The translations under genes were made by a program, and so were the position numbers. From the IMG/VR virus record IMGVR_UViG_3300035703_000460, positions 1-20,654 of that record: a stretch of 20,654 nt of DNA. One strand, written 5' to 3'. Under the pieces are notes generated by a model. The model made no database searches. It saw only the letters and a list, made by a program, of their open reading frames with translations, and was not told where the DNA came from. Below, one piece after another: positions 6,792 through 12,282 of the stretch. How positions within the stretch are numbered: the stretch's first letter is position 1; each line of letters starts with the position of its first letter. This DNA comes from a virus.

Positions 6792-7209
6792 GTCCCCAAA
6801 CACCTGAGGGTATCCGAATCATATTTTCATAGTCAGATGGCTACGCGTTATTATAGTATCTATTGGAAGAACCTACATATGCCCCCCAGGGTGGGGGGGG
6901 TGCCGCGCGATTTTCGGTACGGTACGGGGTAGGGTATGCCCATTTCCCCAAGAAAAAAAAAGAAAGATAGTACCCCTACCCCTAGGGGTATAGGACATGG
7001 GACATGGGGCGACATGGGGCAGAGCGGGCGGGCGACTAGGCGGGGTCCCGATTGGGTTGTGGTTGGTTGGTGTCGGTTGGTTGGTGAAGGGCGGCGGATT
7101 CTATCTGGTTGGGTGTGTGGATTCCAACCAATTCTGTAGGTTGGTACATATGTCACTACTTGCCGTTTGGTGTTGCCATTCTTCTAGAAACCTGGTACCG
7201 TTCTTCTCA
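6792..7209. other. Gene-free G-rich region with short repeats
   Basis: About 420 bases with no credible gene. From about 6880 the plus strand is very rich in G: a run of G at 6893-6900, GACATGGG-type repeats near 6993-7020, and a 12-base direct repeat GGTTGGTTGGTG at 7061-7072 and 7075-7086. A 14-base palindrome TACCCCTAGGGGTA lies at 6977-6990, and an A-run at about 6953-6961. A frame continuous with the next gene crosses part of it but lacks a start signal. Candidate origin or regulatory region; not proven. Confidence 0.5.
7061..7086 (+). repeat. Tandem GGTTGGTTGGTG repeat, possible G-quadruplex
   Basis: Two perfect 12-base copies separated by TC, preceded by GGGTTGTGGTTGG-like sequence. 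Eight or more GG pairs spaced by TT or TGT fit a two-layer G-quadruplex on the plus strand. It lies inside the gene-free region. Confidence 0.6.
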
Positions 7210-7228
7210 TCGGAGCGAGCCGCTCCGA
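7210..7228 (+). repeat. Hairpin upstream of first array gene
   Basis: TCGGAGCG (7210-7217) pairs perfectly with CGCTCCGA (7221-7228), loop AGC. It ends six bases before the GAAAGG leader of the gene starting at 7252. First of a series of palindromes near gene starts in this array. Confidence 0.7.
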
Positions 7229-7251
7229 CTGACCGAAAGGTAGGTAGGGCT

Positions 7252-7569
7252 ATGAAGGTTAGGGACTTGTCGCCGTTGGTGACAGATTGGCAGAATGGCA
7301 AAACACGGTACGCTAGTACGTGGTCTAGTATTGACACTGTAAAGGTTTTCGCCGTTGGCAATAATGGTGATGCCGTAGCCTGTCGGCAGATTTTCCACTA
7401 CTCCACTCTCATGGGAGAATTCTACGAAACTAACGGCATTTGGGTGTTCGTTCCATGTTCTACTGGTTGGGGTAGTGCCTCTGACCAAAAGGGTATGAAT
7501 CAGATTTTGGACGGTATGGGCATGAAGTATCGTCGTAATGGTGGCAATCCCCGCTATGATTTCGTGTGA
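7252..7569 (+). CDS. Hypothetical protein, first gene of small-gene array
   Basis: 105 residues from ATG 7252 (MKVRDLSPLVTDWQNGKTRY...). The frame is open much further upstream, but the shared leader GAAAGG-N-AGGTAGGG immediately before 7252 matches those of the following genes and fixes the start. The protein has a beta-rich look (VKVFAVGNNGDAVACRQIF) and a basic end with MKYRRNGGNPRYDFV. No family recognised. A palindrome upstream (7210-7228) and one downstream (7582-7607) frame the gene as a separate unit. Confidence 0.7.
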   Translation: MKVRDLSPLVTDWQNGKTRYASTWSSIDTVKVFAVGNNGDAVACRQIFHYSTLMGEFYETNGIWVFVPCSTGWGSASDQKGMNQILDGMGMKYRRNGGNPRYDFV

Positions 7570-7581
7570 CTAATGGTGGAA

Positions 7582-7607
7582 TGGTTGGGGACTTGTGTCC
7601 CCAACCA
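7582..7607 (+). repeat. GGGGAC-N4-GTCCCC hairpin, copy 1
   Basis: TGGTTGGGGAC (7582-7592) pairs perfectly with GTCCCCAACCA (7597-7607), loop TTGT. No T-run follows. The core GGGGAC-N4-GTCCCC recurs at 8776-8803 and 9511-9536. Confidence 0.75.
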
Positions 7608-7659
7608 ACAAACCAAGATAGGTTATTAGTGTTCGTTTACAATCGAAAGGGTTAGGGAT

Positions 7660-7884
7660 ATGACGAAGAATGTTTATTCGTGGGATCGTGACAGTAACGG
7701 TGGATACGATTTTGTATGTGCCACATTTAGGGCATATGTTTGGCGAGATAAGTCCGACTATGGTGATATTCAATGGTATGGAGACATACACTATTTTGAT
7801 GGTAGGAACATGGGCTACGAACATATCCAAGTAGATTACCTTAATGATATTCGTAGGGCTCTTGTTAGTAAGGCTAGTGAATAG
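7660..7884 (+). CDS. Hypothetical small aromatic/acidic protein
   Basis: 74 residues (MTKNVYSWDRDSNGGYDFVC...), rich in Y, W and D, no clear domain. It begins after GAAAGGGTTAGGGAT, a form of the shared array leader, about 50 bases after hairpin 7582-7607. The length and composition suit the small early-type phage proteins of this block. Function unknown. Confidence 0.68.
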   Translation: MTKNVYSWDRDSNGGYDFVCATFRAYVWRDKSDYGDIQWYGDIHYFDGRNMGYEHIQVDYLNDIRRALVSKASE

Positions 7885-7900
7885 TATTTCTTTTAGTTTA

Positions 7901-7962
7901 GGGCTAGCATGTATGGTACTGGCGACGTTTGTCGTGATGTGGTTCGAGTCCACGCTAGTCCA
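7901..7962 (+). ncRNA. Compact tRNA-like element
   Basis: GGGCTAG (7901-7907) can pair with CTAGTCC (7955-7961) as a seven-pair acceptor stem with one G-T, followed by A as discriminator. The T arm is near canonical: TGTGG, loop TTCGAGT, CCACG (7938-7954). The middle is too short for a normal D arm plus anticodon arm: 30 bases, containing CGAC-GTTT-GTCG, a hairpin with a four-base loop. I cannot place a seven-base anticodon loop, so it is not a standard tRNA. It could be a degenerate tRNA, a tRNA mimic or a vestigial attachment site. No CCA is encoded. Confidence 0.5.
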
Positions 7963-7964
7963 CT

Positions 7965-7982
7965 ACCGAACAAATGTTCGGT
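7965..7982 (+). repeat. Hairpin upstream of array gene at 8004
   Basis: ACCGAAC (7965-7971) pairs with GTTCGGT (7976-7982), seven pairs and a four-base loop. It follows directly on the tRNA-like element and ends a few bases before the AGAAAGG leader. Confidence 0.6.
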
Positions 7983-8003
7983 CATATCAGAAAGGTTAGG
8001 GAA

Positions 8004-8291
8004 ATGGAAACGAAAGAATCGTTTATGTTGGACGCTTGTACCGATTGTGCTATGGCAGTAGCGAACGGCACTAGGGACGCTATGGAGAATCTTGAGTACC
8101 ATACATCAGGAGACTACGCTAGTGAGTGGTTGGACTCTTTCTCTCAGGCTAGTGAACGTTGGTTTTCTAAAGGCTACGTTTTGGTGAACGGTAGCGAGGA
8201 AGATGACACTACGTTTTCGTGGTCATCTTGTGATGTTTGTGGCTCTCGTCTTGGTGGCAGTAGGATGTCAGTAGTGGCTATCCCAATGTGA
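8004..8291 (+). CDS. Small phage protein with two C-x2-C pairs
   Basis: 95 residues from ATG 8004, set by the leader AGAAAGGTTAGGGAA; an in-frame ATG at 7974 lies inside the upstream hairpin loop and is rejected. Motifs: D-A-C-T-D-C-A-M-A-V-A-N-G near residues 10-22, and F-S-W-S-S-C-D-V-C-G-S-R-L-G-G-S-R near the C-terminus. This CxxC ... F-S-W-x-x-C-x-x-C-G-S-x-L-G-G-x-R pattern recurs in small phage proteins and probably binds zinc. Function unknown. Its stop codon lies inside the palindrome 8286-8303. Confidence 0.75.
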   Translation: METKESFMLDACTDCAMAVANGTRDAMENLEYHTSGDYASEWLDSFSQASERWFSKGYVLVNGSEEDDTTFSWSSCDVCGSRLGGSRMSVVAIPM

Positions 8292-8303
8292 CGAACGTCA
8301 CAT
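8286..8303 (+). repeat. Palindrome over stop codon of 8004 gene
   Basis: ATGTGACG (8286-8293) pairs with CGTCACAT (8296-8303), two-base centre. It spans the TGA stop (8289-8291) and ends ten bases before the -35 box at 8313, so it could be an operator for that promoter or a transcript-end hairpin. Confidence 0.65.
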
Positions 8304-8312
8304 GTTATTGAC

Positions 8313-8341
8313 TTGACACTAGGGTGCCATTGGGTTAGTGT
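8313..8341 (+). promoter_or_regulatory. Putative sigma70-type promoter for the ArdA-like gene
   Basis: TTGACA (8313-8318), 17-base spacer, TAGTGT (8336-8341). The -35 box is perfect and the -10 box is moderate. Transcription would begin near 8348, about 37 bases before the ATG at 8385. Confidence 0.6.
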
Positions 8342-8384
8342 GTTTCTTGTAGGTAAACAACAACAGAAAAGGTAGGGTAGGAAA

Positions 8385-8744
8385 ATGGAAACAGATAACG
8401 TGGACACAATCGAAATTGTGGACATGGAGACTAGAGCAGAATGGTTGGTCGAAGAGTCCATTTTAGATAGTGACCACGAACAAGCGTTCGTAATCTTCTG
8501 CGATTGGTTGGGCTACGAGTACGATGATGAGTCTACCGATTGGGCTAGCGTTGTATCGGATTTCGTTGACTCATTCTGTGGCGAGTATTCTAGCCATGAA
8601 GATTTTGTCATGGAGTACATGTGTGACATGATTGACGATATTCCCGATTGGGTTATCGGTCATATCGATTGGTCTAGCGTTTGGAATTGTGAACTACGCT
8701 ACGACTTTTACGAAGAGAATGGTCACTACTTTCGGAACATCTAG
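8385..8744 (+). CDS. ArdA-like antirestriction DNA-mimic protein
   Basis: 119 residues with about 33 D/E against three arginines and no lysine, so extremely acidic. The C-terminal half (GEYSSHEDFVMEYMCDMIDD, then I-D-W ... YDFYEENGHYFRNI) follows the layout of ArdA-type proteins, which copy the charge of B-form DNA and block type I restriction enzymes. Classical ArdA is about 165-170 residues, so this would be a short form; the N-terminal domain looks reduced. It has its own promoter (8313-8341) and the array leader (GAAAAGGTAGGGTAGGAAA). An unrelated acidic protein with a similar tail is the alternative. Confidence 0.62.
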   Translation: METDNVDTIEIVDMETRAEWLVEESILDSDHEQAFVIFCDWLGYEYDDESTDWASVVSDFVDSFCGEYSSHEDFVMEYMCDMIDDIPDWVIGHIDWSSVWNCELRYDFYEENGHYFRNI

Positions 8745-8775
8745 CAAGGTCAACTAGGGTAGCATGATGTGGTGT

Positions 8776-8803
8776 GATGTTGGGGACTATTGTCCCCAAC
8801 ATC
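8776..8803 (+). repeat. GGGGAC-N4-GTCCCC hairpin, copy 2
   Basis: GATGTTGGGGAC (8776-8787) pairs perfectly with GTCCCCAACATC (8792-8803), loop TATT, twelve pairs. No T-run follows. About 68 bases upstream of the next start. Confidence 0.75.
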
Positions 8804-8871
8804 TACCGAAACAATAAAACATATAGTCTAGTATTTCACTAGGCATTTACAACAAAAGGATGGGTAGGAAA

Positions 8872-9225
8872 ATGTATACGGTATCGGAACGTAGGGCATA
8901 CGAACGTGGCAAGGATCAGGGCATTAGCGACAATTTTCAGGACTACTACAATGAGGCACCACTATCGGGAGAATGGGCAGGCTATAGTCCGAAAGAAATT
9001 TTGGGCGACTTGTTCCCCGAATATGAAGATACGGTAGAGTATTTCGCAGAGAGTGGCGCTATCTGTGACGCGTATACTGAGGGTTACCAATCGGCATTCG
9101 TCGATCGTGTTTTCTGTGATGAGTGTGGCACATTGGTTAACCCTAATGATGGTGTCACGGATGATGTGTTCGTTTACTGTGGTTCGATGTTCGGTAATGG
9201 TTGTGCCGAAAAGATGGTGGCATGA
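8872..9225 (+). CDS. Acidic small protein with C-terminal zinc-ribbon-like cysteines
   Basis: 117 residues from ATG 8872 (MYTVSERRAYERGKDQGISD). The ATG at 8860 overlaps the leader AAAAGGATGGGTAGGAAA and is less likely. A helical front half with E-R-G-K-D-Q-G and Y-T-E-G-Y-Q-S-A-F motifs is followed by F-C-D-E-C-G-T-L and later V-Y-C-G and N-G-C-A-E, which could form a four-cysteine zinc site. Ends KMVA. Related in style to the gene at 9562, which also has a Y-R-D-G-Y / G-Y-C-D-G pair. Function unknown. Confidence 0.7.
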   Translation: MYTVSERRAYERGKDQGISDNFQDYYNEAPLSGEWAGYSPKEILGDLFPEYEDTVEYFAESGAICDAYTEGYQSAFVDRVFCDECGTLVNPNDGVTDDVFVYCGSMFGNGCAEKMVA

Positions 9226-9226
9226 C

Positions 9227-9255
9227 TTGACAAGCGTGAACATCTAGGATATGAT
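9227..9255 (+). promoter_or_regulatory. Strong sigma70-type promoter
   Basis: TTGACA (9227-9232), exactly 17 bases, TATGAT (9250-9255): a perfect -35 and a near-perfect -10. It begins two bases after the stop of the previous gene. The start of transcription would be near 9262, inside the hairpin at 9260-9278, so the RNA would begin with that stem-loop. Confidence 0.82.
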
Positions 9256-9259
9256 TTGA

Positions 9260-9278
9260 TTATCGGAAAGTCCGATAA
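9260..9278 (+). repeat. 5'-end hairpin of the 9298 transcript
   Basis: TTATCGGA (9260-9267) pairs with TCCGATAA (9271-9278), loop AAG. It lies at the predicted start of transcription from the 9227-9255 promoter and 19 bases before the next ATG. Confidence 0.7.
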
Positions 9279-9297
9279 CAGTAGAAAGGATTAGGGA

Positions 9298-9501
9298 ATG
9301 AGTAAGCGTAATGCTAGTGAGGGAATGTATCGTGATGTGTATTGGTATCGGCACCATTGGGGATTGGAATTGGCACACTACCCTGGCGATGGTGACTATA
9401 GGGTGATGAGAAAGGTAGTTTGGGATAGCGACTACCCTGTTACCGTAAAGTCTAGTGTCGATGAATTTCTTAATGACATTGCTAGTGGGTTAGTCAAGTG
9501 A
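9298..9501 (+). CDS. Hypothetical 67-residue protein
   Basis: 67 residues (MSKRNASEGMYRDVYWYRHH...), rich in aromatic residues, ending VDEFLNDIASGLVK. No family recognised. It has the clearest expression signals of the array: consensus promoter, 5' hairpin, leader AGAAAGGATTAGGGA directly before ATG. Palindrome copy 3 follows the stop by nine bases. It is expected to be strongly expressed, probably early; that is inference from the promoter. Confidence 0.7.
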   Translation: MSKRNASEGMYRDVYWYRHHWGLELAHYPGDGDYRVMRKVVWDSDYPVTVKSSVDEFLNDIASGLVK

Positions 9502-9510
9502 AATTAGATT

Positions 9511-9536
9511 GTGGTGGGGACGTTGGTCCCCACCAC
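9511..9536 (+). repeat. GGGGAC-N4-GTCCCC hairpin, copy 3
   Basis: GTGGTGGGGAC (9511-9521) pairs perfectly with GTCCCCACCAC (9526-9536), loop GTTG, eleven pairs. No T-run follows. It lies 25 bases upstream of the next ATG. Confidence 0.75.
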
Positions 9537-9561
9537 ACCAACAACAAAAGGATCAGGGACA

Positions 9562-9867
9562 ATGAACGAAAACAAATGGTCGTATTCGATAGTCATTCGC
9601 AAGGGCTATCGTGATGGGTACTCAGATTATGCTAATGGTTTCTATAATCGTAGATCACCTAGCGAGATTATGGCATGGTTGATCGACGTTGATCTAGGTG
9701 AAGAATTTTATGATGATTACATGATTGGCTACTGTGATGGTATCAAGGATGCCATTGGAGAAAAGCAGGATGATGAAGAGCGTACTCTTCGTGAAAAGCA
9801 TGACGAAGAATCCACTCATGTTAATTGGGTTCTGCTACACATGTTGAACAAAGAATTGGTGGCATGA
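9562..9867 (+). CDS. Acidic helical hypothetical protein
   Basis: 101 residues from ATG 9562, set by the leader CAAAAGGATCAGGGACA; the in-frame GTG at 9511 lies in the hairpin and is rejected. The sequence has R-K-G-Y-R-D-G-Y-S-D-Y-A-N-G-F and later G-Y-C-D-G-I-K-D-A, a repeat-like G-Y-x-D-G element also seen loosely in the 8872 protein, then a charged helix (KQDDEERTLREKHDEES). Family unknown. Its stop overlaps the next start (ATGATG), and GGTGG in its last codons can serve as ribosome site for that gene. Confidence 0.7.
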   Translation: MNENKWSYSIVIRKGYRDGYSDYANGFYNRRSPSEIMAWLIDVDLGEEFYDDYMIGYCDGIKDAIGEKQDDEERTLREKHDEESTHVNWVLLHMLNKELVA

Positions 9868-10040
9868 TGTTCACTAGATGTGATTGTTGTGGAGTCATCG
9901 ACGGTACTGTCGATGGTGGATTGTGCGATGAATGTTTTAGTCATCTGCCAGATGGTCGATGGGTTTTCTCAGATGACTTGGTGGATATCGTCAGTAATGG
10001 TACTGCCATTGTGCCATCCTCTGATTGGCTAGAAAGGTAG
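9864..10040 (+). CDS. Small zinc-ribbon protein
   Basis: 58 residues starting at ATG 9864 (or 9867). CDCC (residues 6-9) and CDEC (21-24) form a compact zinc ribbon (RCDCCGVIDGTVDGGLCDEC), followed by a D/V-rich tail. Overlaps the upstream stop in ATGATG. Function unknown; such mini ribbons are common in phage accessory regions. The end of this gene (GAAAGGTAG) doubles as the purine leader of the next gene. Confidence 0.7.
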   Translation: MMFTRCDCCGVIDGTVDGGLCDECFSHLPDGRWVFSDDLVDIVSNGTAIVPSSDWLER

Positions 10041-10044
10041 GATG

Positions 10045-10209
10045 ATGGAAACATTCGAATATGTACCGTACTCTAGATGGGGACGAAACAATTTTGTGAA
10101 CGTCTGTGGTCATTGTGGTGCCACTCTAGAGTACCTAGATAAGTCAGATAGTTATGTCAACGATTGGCATCACGAACACGAACACAATGAAAGTAGGATT
10201 GGAAAATGA
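10045..10209 (+). CDS. Small zinc-finger-like protein
   Basis: 54 residues from ATG 10045 (alternative ATG 10042). CGHC at residues 21-24 and a histidine-rich end (DWHHEHEHNE) could bind one zinc. AGAAAGGTAGGA, the array leader, sits just upstream inside the previous gene. The stop overlaps the next start (AAATGA). No family recognised. Confidence 0.65.
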   Translation: METFEYVPYSRWGRNNFVNVCGHCGATLEYLDKSDSYVNDWHHEHEHNESRIGK

Positions 10210-10718
10210 AAACATTGGGAAATAAATATACGAACGTAGAAACAGTCGCCAACGATTTGGTGTATGGGGATGATGTCGAATTGGATGATGGTCGTATCAT
10301 CCGATTGTTGGTGTCTCAGGATGATTGGGATACTACTAGCATGATCGACGAAGATTTGTTCGGTCGATTGGAATACATCGACTATCATGGATATGGTCGT
10401 GATCGTGTTCGCCCCGATTGGTGTGATGGTTCGGGACGTATCATCCATACGATGAATGGTGGTTCGTATTGGTGGCAACCACCATCCGATATCAAGCATG
10501 ATGGTGACGCTATTCGCAAGATGTTCCGATATCTTGCGGATGTTTTGGAAAATGGCTACCAGATTGTCACTGTGGAATTGTGCCGAAACGAAACGGATTA
10601 CTATGGGGGACCCATCGTGGATGATATCGCTAGCCTTAGTAGCGTCGAGTGGTATGTTGGTGACGATATCTATCGTCGTGAGATTGTTGCCGACTTGTTG
10701 GCACAGATTGGATTGTGA
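10206..10718 (+). CDS. Conserved phage hypothetical protein with Y-W-W-Q-P-P motif
   Basis: 170 residues. The stretch SGRIIHTMNGGSYWWQPPSD and the following I-K-H-D-G-D-A-I, a helix Y-L-A-D-V-L-E-N-G-Y, V-T-V-E-L-C and Y-Y-G-G-P-I-V-D-D-I-A-S-L match a protein seen in many actinobacteriophage-like genomes, always without a known role. Acidic overall. It starts in an ATGA overlap with the zinc-finger gene, with GAAAGTAGGATTGGAAA as leader, and ends in a TGATG overlap with the next gene. I regard the family as real and uncharacterised. Confidence 0.78.
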   Translation: MKTLGNKYTNVETVANDLVYGDDVELDDGRIIRLLVSQDDWDTTSMIDEDLFGRLEYIDYHGYGRDRVRPDWCDGSGRIIHTMNGGSYWWQPPSDIKHDGDAIRKMFRYLADVLENGYQIVTVELCRNETDYYGGPIVDDIASLSSVEWYVGDDIYRREIVADLLAQIGL

Positions 10719-10969
10719 TGTCACACAAGTACCGTGTCCTTAGTGTCCAATTCGTGGACGTATTCGCTAGCGATGTTGAGGACGCCGTTCGTATTGCGAA
10801 CGACTACTATGTCTCTAGTGGTCACCCTTTAGATACCCCTAGGGGTATGCGATATGCGGTCACTGGGTACGACTATGAGAGTGGTCTTGACCAGGATACT
10901 TTGATGACCATTGGTATCGACGTTGATGATACCGATAATGGTTTCGTTCCGATCAACGACCCGTTCTAG
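10718..10969 (+). CDS. Hypothetical acidic protein
   Basis: 83 residues from ATG 10718 (MSHKYRVLSVQFVDVFASDV...), overlapping the upstream stop by one base; an in-frame GTG at 10715 is an alternative start. Pattern V-F-A-S-D-V-E-D-A-V-R-I-A-N and a D-rich end fit a small alpha/beta protein. Contains the 16-base palindrome ATACCCCTAGGGGTAT near 10833-10848 inside the coding region. No family recognised. Confidence 0.68.
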   Translation: MSHKYRVLSVQFVDVFASDVEDAVRIANDYYVSSGHPLDTPRGMRYAVTGYDYESGLDQDTLMTIGIDVDDTDNGFVPINDPF

Positions 10970-10985
10970 GTGGTGCGCCATTAGC

Positions 10986-11318
10986 ATGTACCGTAAGCGC
11001 ATGGCTAGACGACTGGCTAGGGAATGGAAACCTGGCAAGCAGGTTATCTGTGACCACGATTGGGAACTAGATGTGATCGTGGTCTACGATCACACTGACT
11101 CGTTCCATCTATTGGTGGTGGAGACTGAGTTCGCAGATGAATACATCGACCACGTTAACTATAGTCTATGGTTCCTTAGCAAGCGTGGTTCTAGTTTGGT
11201 TAAGGTATGGGACGAGCATGATGTGGACATGCCACCCTACACTCAGGCTAGTGAGATAGTAACCCAATGGAAAGAACTAGAGTACGACATTTACGAAATG
11301 GAGATAGAGAATGATTGA
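10986..11318 (+). CDS. Hypothetical protein
   Basis: 110 residues from ATG 10986 (MYRKRMARRLAREWKPGKQV). The frame is open upstream but would cover most of the end of the previous gene, so the later ATG is preferred. A basic N-terminal helix is followed by an acidic beta-rich body (VIVVYDHTDSFHLLVVETEF). No family recognised. Its stop lies eight bases inside the next gene, consistent with coupled translation. Confidence 0.68.
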   Translation: MYRKRMARRLAREWKPGKQVICDHDWELDVIVVYDHTDSFHLLVVETEFADEYIDHVNYSLWFLSKRGSSLVKVWDEHDVDMPPYTQASEIVTQWKELEYDIYEMEIEND

Positions 11319-11526
11319 CATGAAATACATGAACGCTACCGTGGGTGTCGTTCGATATGTTGGTGATGATGGGGTGACCTTGATCGAATGTAGCGACCCG
11401 TTCACCACCACTAGCGTGCCAATGATCTTGGACAAAACCCAGGCTATGATCGCTAGCGTTTACATTGACCAGTGGGTTTGTGTCCATAGTGGCAAGGTGT
11501 ATCCTTTGATCGGTAAGGTGGCATGA
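11311..11526 (+). CDS. Hypothetical small beta-rich protein
   Basis: 71 residues (MIDMKYMNATVGVVRYVGDD...). Strand-rich with G-D-D-G-V-T-L-I and a V-C-V-H-S-G-K-V-Y-P-L end, suggesting a small barrel; family unknown. GGAGATAGAG precedes the ATG. It overlaps the upstream gene by eight bases and the downstream one by four; GGTGG in its last codons acts as the next ribosome site. Confidence 0.68.
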   Translation: MIDMKYMNATVGVVRYVGDDGVTLIECSDPFTTTSVPMILDKTQAMIASVYIDQWVCVHSGKVYPLIGKVA

Positions 11527-12263
11527 TGTCGAGCGAATACTGTGGGGTGGATGGACACTCTAGCGACTGCCTATGTGATGTGGTTATCCCTGAGTCAACG
11601 CCATGGGTTAAGTGTGCCATCCAAGATATGTGGATGGGTCAAGAGATAGTGAACCTGATGGACTATCAGGCTGAATGGACAGACGAAACTATCCTAGAGT
11701 ACCTAAACGATTTGGTGTACGCTAAGGAGAATTGGTCTAGGTACGAAACCAAGGTTGGTTTGGTTATTGGTCAAAGCAACTACTCTAGGTTGCGAGAGGA
11801 GATTCGTAAACGACTACGATCACCTCAGTCACCATCCATTCTGGATGTCGCCAAAGAACTAGGGTTAAAATATAATGAGTTGATGTTCCTGCTATTCACT
11901 AGCAAAAGATATATGTCCGTGAATGATCTGATGGATTTCGAGCGTGATGTTAAAGAACGACGATACGCCACCGCCCATAGTCTAGGTAAGAAATATGGGA
12001 TGACCCATAAGTCCGCCCTTACATTACACTCATATTGGGGCGTCCCATTCGGGGAACGTCAAGACATTCGACCACCTGACCAGGTTCTCGTGGACACACT
12101 GATCGAAACACAAAAGAACCTTAGTGTACCTGAGATTCTGAAGATTGTGAAACTACGATTCGGCGATGACACGACCCAGACGGTACCTAAAATCCGATAC
12201 AGGAAACACTACCTGCTCAAGACCAAGATCGAACGGGCTGTAAACGCCAAGTCACAATCCTAG
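11523..12263 (+). CDS. Putative multi-HTH DNA-binding protein
   Basis: 246 residues starting in an ATGATG overlap. The N-terminal 100 residues contain a cysteine-bearing start (YCGVDGHSSDCLCD) and a helical region. From about residue 108 there are three possible helix-turn-helix units: ILDVAKELGLKYNELMFLL, then ATAHSLGKKYGMTHKSALTL, then LSVPEILKIVKLRFG with a basic end (IRYRKHYLLKTKIERAVNAK). Several HTH-like repeats and a basic tail suggest a regulator or origin-binding protein. It precedes a 19-pair hairpin and the replication genes. Family not recognised; the DNA-binding call is inference. Confidence 0.6.
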   Translation: MMSSEYCGVDGHSSDCLCDVVIPESTPWVKCAIQDMWMGQEIVNLMDYQAEWTDETILEYLNDLVYAKENWSRYETKVGLVIGQSNYSRLREEIRKRLRSPQSPSILDVAKELGLKYNELMFLLFTSKRYMSVNDLMDFERDVKERRYATAHSLGKKYGMTHKSALTLHSYWGVPFGERQDIRPPDQVLVDTLIETQKNLSVPEILKIVKLRFGDDTTQTVPKIRYRKHYLLKTKIERAVNAKSQS

Positions 12264-12280
12264 TTCTACATCTAGTTCTA
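12260..12280 (+). repeat. Short direct repeat CTAGTTCTA
   Basis: Two nine-base copies (12260-12268 and 12272-12280) three bases apart, covering the TAG stop of the preceding gene, directly before the long hairpin at 12283. Possibly part of a protein-binding site. Confidence 0.4.
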
Positions 12281-12282
12281 GT

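Noticed and set aside
6860-7156. Minus-strand frame through the G-rich region
   Set aside because: Low-complexity Pro-rich translation of C-runs, no ribosome site.
6997-7251. Upstream extension of the gene at 7252 to a 190-residue protein
   Set aside because: It would translate G-rich repeats and a hairpin; the shared leader directly precedes ATG 7252.
7901-7962. Standard tRNA gene
   Set aside because: No place for a five-pair anticodon stem with seven-base loop and no D arm; kept only as a tRNA-like element.
10170-10724. Minus-strand 184-codon frame opposite the 10206 gene
   Set aside because: Mirror of codon bias; the plus-strand protein carries a recognised conserved phage pattern and coupled starts.
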